From an uncultured Ruminiclostridium sp. (lineage in GTDB: Bacteria > Bacillota > Clostridia > Oscillospirales > Ruminococcaceae), in the NCBI GenBank assembly GCA_905235805.1, contig CAJOMV010000067.1:1-62515 (forward strand): a stretch of 62,515 nt of DNA, written 5' to 3'. The position numbers were made by a program, and so were the translations under genes. Shown here one piece after another: positions 10,048-18,543 of this stretch. The notes beneath the pieces are model-generated. The model was given only the letters and a program-made list of their open reading frames with translations, searched no databases and had not been told where the DNA came from. Positions within the stretch are counted from its first letter, which is position 1. Every line of letters starts with the position of its first letter.

Positions 10048-11905
10048 TACCCGTTACCTCCGATGCCTGCGGTGTGCCGGTATCGGTCCGTGCAGGCTCT
10101 TCCTGCTGCTCCTGCCCTTCCTTCTCTGTTCGCTCTGTCTCCCACTTTTCGAGCTCCTCTTTGGTGACAGCAGCCTTGAACCACCTGTTCAATGGTGTTC
10201 CCGATTTCACATAACCGCGTATCTGCGACATCGTGGGAGCTGTGTTGTCGTTATTATCACTGTCAGGATTCTTGAACATACTCAACGGGTCCAGTCTGAA
10301 AACGTCCTGACGAAGATAATACATAAGCTTGTCAACGAACGGATCGGGCATATCACTTAGATTTTTCTCTTTTTTCTTTACCGCTTCGCTGTATTTCCTT
10401 ATCTGATCCAGCTCCCGAGCGTTGAAATACCACATACCGAGGCATTTGTCCTCGTCGTAGCCTACTGAAAGTATCTTGTCGTTTATCTTTTTGCGGAATT
10501 CATTCCAGCCTATATCCTTGGGATCGGCAAATCCGTCAATAAAACAGGATATTGTACTATTTCCGGGAGTCGTGTCCCCATCGCTGCCGTAAAGATCCTT
10601 GTACATACAGCTCCAGCGGCGCTTGAATGCCGAGTCTAGCGGGAACACTCCCTGGTCTGCGCTGTTCATTGTCGCCCATATATACAGATTGTCCGGGAGA
10701 GACATGGTGCCGTCGTAATCGTCGCACAGCTCCTTTTCGAGATACTTGCCGAGATCGGGGTTCGGTGTTATGGTATAGATGCTGTTCCCGTTGTCATCAC
10801 GGTCGAGTAGCTGGAAGATATCCCCGAACACGCTCGCGGCTCTCGCGCGGTTTATTTCCTCTATTATAAGGAAAAAGCTCTTATCTTTTCGTGTCCGGGC
10901 GCGTTTGTACATATCAATAAACGGACCGGGTCTGAACTCGTATGTGATCTTTTCCTCCTCAACAGCGCCCTCTTTGTCTCCGTACTTTATCTTGGCGGTT
11001 CTCTTGTCCGGGACAGGCTTGTAACAGCCCACGAAGTCCTCGTAGGTATAGTCCTCGTAAAATGTTACCCTGCGGGAATATTCATTTATCTCCTTTGCTT
11101 TCCCAAGCTTATCAAGGCTTTTCTTCTCCTCGTCTGTAAGCTGTTCCCGGTCTTTTCCCACAAGACCGTACTCAGTTTCACCGGTGATACCGAGAGCTTC
11201 TTTTACCTTCTTGTCTAAGTAATAGCTCTTGCCTGTGCCGGGAGCTCCCGAGACGAGCAGATTAAAGGGGAGACTGTCTTTTTTGTCCTTTTTATCCGGC
11301 TGCTTCAACAGGTATATATAGTCTTTGACAGAGGTAAAGAATTTGCTGTACGAACGGCTGTCGGAGGATTCCATATAGTCACGCAGCGGGCGGTAATCGA
11401 TGCTGCCGTTTGCGTCTTTAAGCTTTATCGCAACTAAAGCGGCAAAATCCTGAGTCCCCTTCAGTCTTGCTATTGTGACATCATCTTTCAATGTAAGTAT
11501 ATCGTTATCAATGGAAATCTTGTTAGGGTTATTTTTTTTGCTGAAATTCACTTGCTGCAAATTGCTGTTTTTCAATTCTAATGCAAATATAAAATCATCC
11601 TTGTTTTTTAACGGGAGTTCATCATTAAGTTTACTCAACAGATAGAAACGTTTTTCGTCTTCTATCAGCTTTTTAACAATATTCTTATAATCTAAATCTT
11701 TTATATAAAAACTTCCACCTCGATAACCCAAAGTGAACGGAATGATATAGCTTACACCATCGCCGTTGATATCTAACTCCATAAACTCTCTGCTAACGTT
11801 CTCGCCGATACGGGCAGCTATCTCTTTATTTTCGCATACTTCTCTCGGTTCTTTTTTCCAGCATTCTTTCAGCACATCTTTTACCGGGTTAAAACACTCT
11901 ACCAT
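10040..11905 (-). CDS. McrB-like AAA+ GTPase subunit of a restriction system
   Basis: Walker A GAPGTGKSYYL, FFLIIEEINRARAASVFGDIFQLLDRD, WATMNSADQGVFPLDSAFKRRW, VTFYEDYTYEDFVGCYKPV. Confidence 0.88.
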   Translation of the reverse strand: MVECFNPVKDVLKECWKKEPREVCENKEIAARIGENVSREFMELDINGDGVSYIIPFTLGYRGGSFYIKDLDYKNIVKKLIEDEKRFYLLSKLNDELPLKNKDDFIFALELKNSNLQQVNFSKKNNPNKISIDNDILTLKDDVTIARLKGTQDFAALVAIKLKDANGSIDYRPLRDYMESSDSRSYSKFFTSVKDYIYLLKQPDKKDKKDSLPFNLLVSGAPGTGKSYYLDKKVKEALGITGETEYGLVGKDREQLTDEEKKSLDKLGKAKEINEYSRRVTFYEDYTYEDFVGCYKPVPDKRTAKIKYGDKEGAVEEEKITYEFRPGPFIDMYKRARTRKDKSFFLIIEEINRARAASVFGDIFQLLDRDDNGNSIYTITPNPDLGKYLEKELCDDYDGTMSLPDNLYIWATMNSADQGVFPLDSAFKRRWSCMYKDLYGSDGDTTPGNSTISCFIDGFADPKDIGWNEFRKKINDKILSVGYDEDKCLGMWYFNARELDQIRKYSEAVKKKEKNLSDMPDPFVDKLMYYLRQDVFRLDPLSMFKNPDSDNNDNTAPTMSQIRGYVKSGTPLNRWFKAAVTKEELEKWETERTEKEGQEQQEEPARTDTGTPQASEVTGNG

Positions 11906-11946
11906 AGGAAATTAACCTCTTCTACATATAAGTCATATATAGTTAT

Positions 11947-11975
11947 ATAATACTATATTTCCCTGAATTTGTCAA
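11947..11975 (-). promoter_or_regulatory. Promoter for the McrB-like operon (TTGACA-N17-TATTAT)
   Basis: Reverse complement TTGACA AATTCAGGGAAATATAG TATTAT, 42 bp upstream of the start at 11905. Confidence 0.65.
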
Positions 11976-11989
11976 TTAAAATATTTTTC

Positions 11990-12018
11990 TTGCAAAATAA
12001 TACGATATGTGTTATAAT
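11990..12018 (+). promoter_or_regulatory. Promoter for glmS (TTGCAA-N17-TATAAT)
   Basis: TTGCAA AATAATACGATATGTGT TATAAT, with the ATG at 12060. Confidence 0.7.
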
Positions 12019-12059
12019 ATAATGTATTATGAAAATCTATAAAGAGAGGTATCTTTATT

Positions 12060-13928
12060 ATGTGCGGAATAGTAGGATTTGCGGGACATCATCAGGCTGC
12101 GCCGATACTGCTCGACGGGCTTTCAAAGCTCGAATACCGCGGGTATGACTCGGCGGGACTTGCGGTAAGAGACGGGAGCGAGCCCGCGGAGGTAGTGAAG
12201 GCTGTCGGGAGACTGAAAAATCTCGCCGAAAAGACCGACGACGGCAAAGCTCTCCCCGGCTGCTGCGGTATCGGACATACACGCTGGGCGACCCACGGCG
12301 AGCCCTCACGGACAAACGCTCATCCCCATGTGTCGGGCAACTGCACAGGCAGCGGCTCCGGCAAGGTCGAGTCCGAGGTCGTCGGCGTACATAACGGCAT
12401 TATCGAGAACTATAAGGAGCTCAAGGAAAAGCTCGAGCGCCACGGCTACACCTTTTACAGCGATACCGATACAGAGGTCGTTGTAAAGCTCGTAGACTAC
12501 TACTACAAGAAGTATTTGCAGACCCCTATCGACGCTATCGCAAAGACTATGGTGCGTGTACGCGGCTCCTACGCCCTCGAGCTGATGTTCAATGACCACC
12601 CCGGCGAGATATGGGTTGCGCGCAAGGACAGCCCTATGATCATCGGTACGGCGGAGGGTGAGACATATGTCGCGTCCGATGTTCCCGCTATCCTGAAATA
12701 TACCCGGAACGTGTACTATATCGACAATCTCCAGTGCGCGAAGATAACACCCGGCGAGGTGCATTTCTACGACCTGAACGGCGATGAAGTCACCCTCGAG
12801 CCCACGGAGATAAAGTGGGACGCGGAGGCTGCCGAGAAGGGCGGCTTCGAGCACTTTATGATAAAGGAGATCTACGACCAGCCCAAGGCTGTCGGCGATA
12901 CCCTTAACGCCGTTATCAAGGACGGGAGGATAGACCTCTCCGAGGTGGGACTCTCCGAGGAGGAGATTAAGGATATCAGCTCGGTGACTATGGTCGCGTG
13001 CGGCTCCGCTTGGCACGTGGGAATGGCTGTGCAGTACGTAATAGAGGATCTAACCCGCATACCTGTGCGCGTGGAGCTCGCTTCGGAGTTCCGTTACCGC
13101 AATCCCATACTTGACCCGCATCAGCTCGTTGTTGTGATATCCCAGTCGGGAGAGACAGCGGACACACTCGAGGCACTGCGCCTCGCGAAGCGTAACGGCA
13201 TAAAGACTCTCGGTATCGTGAATGTCGTCGGCTCGTCGATCGCGCGTGAGGCGGACAATGTGTTCTACACCCTCGCCGGTCCCGAGATAGCCGTAGCCAC
13301 TACAAAGGCTTACAGCGCGCAGCTTGCGGCGGGTTATGCTCTCGCGGTGCAGTTCGGCTATGTTCGCGGCACTATCCCGCAGGCTGACTATGACAGATAT
13401 ATCTCGGAGCTTAAAACTATCCCCGCAAAGATAGAGAAGATACTTGAGGACAAGGAGCGCATACAGTGGTTTGCCTCCAAATTCGCACACAAGCGCGACG
13501 TATTCTTCATAGGACGCGGCATAGACTACGCTATCTGCCTTGAGGGCAGCCTGAAAATGAAAGAGATATCCTATATCCACTCCGAGGCTTACGCTGCCGG
13601 AGAGCTCAAGCACGGCACTATCAGCCTTATCGAGGACGGCACTCTCGTTATCGGCGTGCTCACCCAGAACGAGCTTTACGAAAAGACCGTGAGCAATATG
13701 GTGGAATGCCGCTCCCGCGGCGCTTACCTCTGCGGTCTTGCCACATACGGCAAGTATGAGGTGGAGGATCACTGCAATTTCGTGACTTATGTCCCCTCTA
13801 TCGACACACATTTCGCGGCAAGCCTTGCCGTTGTGCCGCTCCAGCTGCTCGGTTATTATATCGCCGTGGCAAAGGGTCTTGATGTGGATAAGCCCCGCAA
13901 TCTCGCCAAGAGCGTTACTGTTGAATAA
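12060..13928 (+). CDS. glmS: Glutamine--fructose-6-phosphate aminotransferase (isomerizing)
   Basis: MCGIVGFAGHHQAAPILLDGLSKLEYRGYDSAG N-terminal GATase domain, SQSGETADTLEALRLAK SIS domain, C-terminal DVDKPRNLAKSVTVE. Confidence 0.98.
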   Translation: MCGIVGFAGHHQAAPILLDGLSKLEYRGYDSAGLAVRDGSEPAEVVKAVGRLKNLAEKTDDGKALPGCCGIGHTRWATHGEPSRTNAHPHVSGNCTGSGSGKVESEVVGVHNGIIENYKELKEKLERHGYTFYSDTDTEVVVKLVDYYYKKYLQTPIDAIAKTMVRVRGSYALELMFNDHPGEIWVARKDSPMIIGTAEGETYVASDVPAILKYTRNVYYIDNLQCAKITPGEVHFYDLNGDEVTLEPTEIKWDAEAAEKGGFEHFMIKEIYDQPKAVGDTLNAVIKDGRIDLSEVGLSEEEIKDISSVTMVACGSAWHVGMAVQYVIEDLTRIPVRVELASEFRYRNPILDPHQLVVVISQSGETADTLEALRLAKRNGIKTLGIVNVVGSSIAREADNVFYTLAGPEIAVATTKAYSAQLAAGYALAVQFGYVRGTIPQADYDRYISELKTIPAKIEKILEDKERIQWFASKFAHKRDVFFIGRGIDYAICLEGSLKMKEISYIHSEAYAAGELKHGTISLIEDGTLVIGVLTQNELYEKTVSNMVECRSRGAYLCGLATYGKYEVEDHCNFVTYVPSIDTHFAASLAVVPLQLLGYYIAVAKGLDVDKPRNLAKSVTVE

Positions 13929-13946
13929 AATTTTCCGGATAAAAAA

Positions 13947-13986
13947 GAGACAGCCGTACCGCGTCCTGCAGTATGGCTGTCTTTTT
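13947..13986 (+). terminator. glmS intrinsic terminator
   Basis: GACAGCCGTAC...GTATGGCTGTCTTTTT. Confidence 0.75.
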
Positions 13987-13999
13987 GTATACAACGGCT

Positions 14000-15946
14000 T
14001 TAACGTCTGCGGTTGGTGAGAGGAAGCTCATTCAGGTCGGGTTCACCGTTTCGTACTCTGATATTGCAGAGCTTTTGCGCGCTGTAACGCTTCTTCGGGT
14101 CCGGCGCGTTTTTGTTGAGACGCGGCAGCACTATCCTGAACGAACGGCAGTTTCCGCCGTACTGCCCGAAGAACTGCTTCAGTACCTTGACGAGCATCTT
14201 TTCCGGGAACATACAGAACGCACGGAAGCCAAGCGCGTTCGGCAGTGAGAAGCAGCTCTCGGTGAGCGGTACTCTCTCCCCGTCCGTATCGTATACGGCA
14301 CTCGCGAAAAAGCACAGTCTGCCCGTGCCGTCTGCACGGAAGCTGAACTCCGCGATGTCTCCGACCGGTCCTGATTCTTCCTCGCCCGGAATGCAGGATC
14401 TAAGCTTGCAGCACACTACCGGCATACTCTCGAAATATGTTTCTGCGGACGTGATGACAGGCTCGGAAAACCCGATGTCGAGCGAGTCATGATAATAAAA
14501 ATGCTCCGCTGCCCTTATAGCACTCTCTATGACCTCCAAAGGCTCTCTCGCGCGCTCCTCCGCCTTCATGCGCTCCGTTATTGTCAGCCGCTCCAGCTGC
14601 GTCCTGCAGAAAAATGCTTTCAGAATGTCGTCGGTCGCGGCGAGCGGTATCACATTGAAGAGATATGGGTCTATGCGCCGCTCGTAACACCAGACAAGGT
14701 ACTCCCTTATCATGCTGTTGAGCTCATGTATAAAGGCGGGGACGTCCTTGTCAATAACAGCAATGTGCCGTTTCTCTGCGGTATGTATATATCTGTCCGG
14801 CTCCCTTCTTTCTTTCCATATCCTGAAGCCGCGTGCCGAATTGAAGCAATTCAGATAAAACGAGCTAAGCCCGAAATACTTTTTCAGCAGCTCCGCCTGT
14901 TTGTCGATGACCGCGTGAATAAGTCTTCCCCTTGTACCCATAAGACTTTTGCCGATGTATGCGGGCGGATCGTAGTCCGGTATAAAAAAATCTCCGAAAT
15001 TCAAGCCGCTTTTTATGACATCATCGCCTTTATACTGCCCCTCCGGGAAGAAGCAGCCGTCAAACGCTGCCGGCAGCTTATCCGGGTCAACGGTACGGTA
15101 AACTGTGAGCTCCTGCGGAGCGGGGTCTTCCCTACCGTACTCTTTGTCGTACCTCGAATAGACCTCCCACGCGTGCTCCCGATTCAGGAGCTCGACATTT
15201 CCGTCATGCACATAGAGACCGATATCTATGTTGTGCTCAAGATCCCATTCCTCCTCGTCTCTTTCGCTGTCGTCATCGTCCGATAACAGCTTATCCCACT
15301 CGTCATCGGGTATCTCATTCCAGCCCGTCACCACTATTATCAGGTCGATGAACGGACAGCGCGACGCAAGTAACAGCGCGTCGTCGATATACTCCCCGAT
15401 ATGCGGATATTTCTGCGTGATACTGCTGCTTTTTATACCGTTGAAGGGGGTGAAGAAATTAGTGGAGAAGTTCCCGAGATGTGTATATGACGGACGATCC
15501 CATTCAAAGTCCATCACCGCCTCCGTGTACTGTCTCTGCTCACAGGTCACCGGCTTTCCGCGTACACGGTAATATGCCTTACGCACGCCGGTATTCTGGT
15601 CAGCGACTTCCGGGTCAATGGTGATAGTGCGGGTACGGAGCAACTCAGCCAGCTTACCGTCAATTACTATGATATCCCCGGGAAGGTCGGTCTCCCGTAT
15701 CCTGCAGGGAGGCGGTCTGCGGATACCCGCCATACTATCCAGCAAATTCCAGGTATCAAAGTAGTGCATATTATCACCCCGGTAGTCCCACTCACCGTTC
15801 TCATCGGTCTCCGGCATCTTCCGCTTCAGCTTGTACCCGCCCTCATACTCCTCGAAAATGTTCTCATCGCCGAACTCACGTCTGAAGAAATCTATTATCG
15901 GCAGCTTGCTGCACGGTTCAAAAATACTGGACATATACATTATCAT
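14000..15946 (-). CDS. Hypothetical protein, 648 aa, no recognised domain
   Basis: Long ORF with AAGGAGGTG upstream. Starts 9 bp after the end of the 555-aa ORF, so it is probably cotranscribed. Confidence 0.85.
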   Translation of the reverse strand: MIMYMSSIFEPCSKLPIIDFFRREFGDENIFEEYEGGYKLKRKMPETDENGEWDYRGDNMHYFDTWNLLDSMAGIRRPPPCRIRETDLPGDIIVIDGKLAELLRTRTITIDPEVADQNTGVRKAYYRVRGKPVTCEQRQYTEAVMDFEWDRPSYTHLGNFSTNFFTPFNGIKSSSITQKYPHIGEYIDDALLLASRCPFIDLIIVVTGWNEIPDDEWDKLLSDDDDSERDEEEWDLEHNIDIGLYVHDGNVELLNREHAWEVYSRYDKEYGREDPAPQELTVYRTVDPDKLPAAFDGCFFPEGQYKGDDVIKSGLNFGDFFIPDYDPPAYIGKSLMGTRGRLIHAVIDKQAELLKKYFGLSSFYLNCFNSARGFRIWKERREPDRYIHTAEKRHIAVIDKDVPAFIHELNSMIREYLVWCYERRIDPYLFNVIPLAATDDILKAFFCRTQLERLTITERMKAEERAREPLEVIESAIRAAEHFYYHDSLDIGFSEPVITSAETYFESMPVVCCKLRSCIPGEEESGPVGDIAEFSFRADGTGRLCFFASAVYDTDGERVPLTESCFSLPNALGFRAFCMFPEKMLVKVLKQFFGQYGGNCRSFRIVLPRLNKNAPDPKKRYSAQKLCNIRVRNGEPDLNELPLTNRRR

Positions 15947-15954
15947 TCACCTCC

Positions 15955-17622
15955 TTACCGCTCATCCGTCTGAATGACCGAATAGCTTATCGGTGCGCTG
16001 CCGCGCTCTATACCGACTGCGAGACCGATGCTGTACTTGTTGTGTATGATGACCTGCACAGGCTTCGCCGCACTGAGGGCGATATCGCAGTGATATAACG
16101 GCGGAGGCGGATATACGGCGCCGAATACCGTTTCGGGATCATCTGCCTTCCCGACAAAGGGCGTGTCGAGGTATATATCGACCGTATCGCACTCGAGGTC
16201 ACGGAGAATAAGCTGAATATCATGGAGAGAGTCGCCTTTTACCGTTACATTGCGGAGCTTCTTCAGTCCGGCACCCGCGTAGGCGCCGGAAAAGCTCCCG
16301 CTGATGGCGACCGTTTCAAGCTCCGGTGCGTCTCCGGTAACAACAGCCTGCTGACCGGCTTCATATCCCGAAAAATCTATGCTCTTCTCCGAGTATTTGT
16401 CAAGTACGAGAACAGCAATCCCGGCGCATTTCTTCGGCAGGTGGAGCTCCTTTACCGAGGCGAGCTCTATGATAAAGCCGTTCGGCATAACATCGGGCAG
16501 CTTCAGCGCCATGAAATGATAGCCTTCACCGTCCGCATAGTTAATACCCTTTCCGAGCAGCGGTTCAACGGTAGTCATGCCGATATTCATGTGCTGATAA
16601 AACTCGAGGGTCTGACTCCAGCGCAGCATCTCCGGCTTTCTGCCGGTAATGAGCCGGAAGGTCTCAAACTTGTTTCCCTTGATATGCAGAGCCCTGCACT
16701 TATTATCCGACGGGATATATCCTATATCTACAGGAGGATATGACTCGGTGCATATCATAATGTTACCTTCCGGGAAAGAAAGTATCCTGGTTTCGTCATC
16801 ATTATAGCCGCTGAAGGGATAGATCCCGAGCATAGCGCCTGTGTTTGCTGATCTGTAGCCATTGAACATTTCCCAGCCGATCAGCTTCAGAAGGGATATG
16901 GTCTCGCGATACCGTTCATCGAACTTTACGCTCGAAATTACATTGCAGTTGTCAAAACAACCCGGTATCTCGCCGTCGGCAAGCATATTTCCGACTGTGA
17001 CGGGAACGCCATTCTTCACATTTTCGGAGATATACGCAACCATTCCCTTCAGCGCTTCGGGTGTGCTTTCCGTGACATTCCCGAACCAGTCGACGGAATA
17101 GACAGGCTGGCTTTCGTCGAACTTATCAATAAATTTCTTCGAGCGTTTCTTTCGCCGGAATGAACCCTTCGAGCCTATCGCCTGAACCGCTTTCTTCATG
17201 ACATTTCCGCTTGTGCTGACTACAGCCATATCGGCGCACCGGTCAAACAGTACATTACCCGATACAGTACCTTCAAAATCCGAGATTCCGGCGGTTATGT
17301 ACTGCGCTTCGGGGATATCATATCCCCAGTAACGTTTTTCACGATTGAGGTCATGAATGAACTCCCTGATCGGAATATCCCGTGTTTCCAGTTTATCGGG
17401 GAGCACGGGGCTTATCGGGACGCTCACAAGAGCGTTGTAGGGAATGCAGTCCGCGTCGATCGCCACATCAACGACAGAGTTATCCTCATTGAAGCCGTTG
17501 TCGTCCTCGAGCACCTTCATAGGTATCTTCGGGAAATCATAGTCGAAATAACCTATCCTCACAGCATTCAGTGCTCCGTCAGTTTCGGTAATCACCGCAA
17601 GAGGTATATAAAGCTTTACCAT
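15955..17622 (-). CDS. Hypothetical protein, 555 aa, possible C-terminal repeat/solenoid
   Basis: Long ORF. The C-terminal half has LRR-like stretches (LETVAISGSFSG.., LKKLRNVTVKGDS). No family recognised. Confidence 0.85.
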   Translation of the reverse strand: MVKLYIPLAVITETDGALNAVRIGYFDYDFPKIPMKVLEDDNGFNEDNSVVDVAIDADCIPYNALVSVPISPVLPDKLETRDIPIREFIHDLNREKRYWGYDIPEAQYITAGISDFEGTVSGNVLFDRCADMAVVSTSGNVMKKAVQAIGSKGSFRRKKRSKKFIDKFDESQPVYSVDWFGNVTESTPEALKGMVAYISENVKNGVPVTVGNMLADGEIPGCFDNCNVISSVKFDERYRETISLLKLIGWEMFNGYRSANTGAMLGIYPFSGYNDDETRILSFPEGNIMICTESYPPVDIGYIPSDNKCRALHIKGNKFETFRLITGRKPEMLRWSQTLEFYQHMNIGMTTVEPLLGKGINYADGEGYHFMALKLPDVMPNGFIIELASVKELHLPKKCAGIAVLVLDKYSEKSIDFSGYEAGQQAVVTGDAPELETVAISGSFSGAYAGAGLKKLRNVTVKGDSLHDIQLILRDLECDTVDIYLDTPFVGKADDPETVFGAVYPPPPLYHCDIALSAAKPVQVIIHNKYSIGLAVGIERGSAPISYSVIQTDER

Positions 17623-17806
17623 ATCATCTTCTCCTCCCAGAATACTTATGTATACTTAATGTCTTTTCTTACATTGTCTATGATATCAGATTTTCAGTCT
17701 TTTGTCAAGCTTTTAATGTTCCATTTTTGGCACACATCAAACATCAATCCCAGTTATACCGCCGTTCAGCAAATAATGCTTTTGTATTTTTCTGTACCAA
17801 TACATC

Positions 17807-17835
17807 TTGACATTACAGCATAGATGTGTTATAAT
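17807..17835 (+). promoter_or_regulatory. Perfect consensus sigma-A promoter (TTGACA-N17-TATAAT)
   Basis: TTGACA TTACAGCATAGATGTGT TATAAT upstream of the ATG at 17864. Confidence 0.85.
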
Positions 17836-17863
17836 AGACTCAGATGAAACGGAGGTATGACCA

Positions 17864-18469
17864 ATGAGAACGCAAAACACCCTCTCAGATAGATCCAAAA
17901 ATTTTCATGAGACAGCTAACCTTCTTGACAATATCCGCGCTGAACTCAAGTTTGCCGAAAGCGAGCTTGTACTCGGGATAAACAATGAGCTGTACAGAAC
18001 GGACGACCCTGTACAGCGGCAGAAAGCTGTAAATCAGCTGCTGATGCAATACCACGAAAAGACCTCGGAGCTTGCCGGAAAGCTCGCCGAAACGGCTGCC
18101 GGGCTTCGTGAGACACCCGCGGAATACCGTGAAGCAGATGTGCAGTATCCCGATGAGCCGCCGGAGCTGCTGCCGGGAAGATACCGTTTCAGTCAGGCGT
18201 TTGTCGAGGTGACCAAGGACGACGACCTTATAATACTCCGTGGATCCCTTATAAGAGCTGTGAGAGATCCCGACAGCAAGACCACGCGCGCAAGGCTGGC
18301 GGAGATAGCGGAAATATCCGATATCGAACAAATGCGGAGCAAGGAGTATTTCAGACTTCGGGAGGACTATCTTCTGCCCGGAAAGGGTCTGTCCACGCTC
18401 TGTACGCTTGTCTGCGGTTACACCACAAACTACCGCAAGCATTATGAACGGTTCAGACAGTACCGATGA
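17864..18469 (+). CDS. Hypothetical protein, 201 aa
   Basis: ORF with an upstream RBS, a perfect promoter and a downstream terminator. No recognised domain. Confidence 0.85.
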   Translation: MRTQNTLSDRSKNFHETANLLDNIRAELKFAESELVLGINNELYRTDDPVQRQKAVNQLLMQYHEKTSELAGKLAETAAGLRETPAEYREADVQYPDEPPELLPGRYRFSQAFVEVTKDDDLIILRGSLIRAVRDPDSKTTRARLAEIAEISDIEQMRSKEYFRLREDYLLPGKGLSTLCTLVCGYTTNYRKHYERFRQYR

Positions 18470-18480
18470 TACAACAATAA

Positions 18481-18517
18481 AAGCCTGTCATTTCATGCTG
18501 AAATGACAGGCTTTTTT
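18481..18517 (+). terminator. Intrinsic terminator
   Basis: AAGCCTGTCATTTCATGCTGAAATGACAGGCTTTTTT. Confidence 0.85.
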
Positions 18518-18543
18518 CTGTCTGTGTAAAGGCGTGATACCTG

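Noticed and set aside
8884-10167. 427-aa plus-strand ORF opposite the restriction endonuclease
   Set aside because: Antisense to a better-supported gene; no RBS or domain evidence.
12019-12059. Possible glmS ribozyme/riboswitch leader
   Set aside because: Only about 40 bp separate the -10 from the ATG, too short for the known glmS ribozyme. No matching structure seen.
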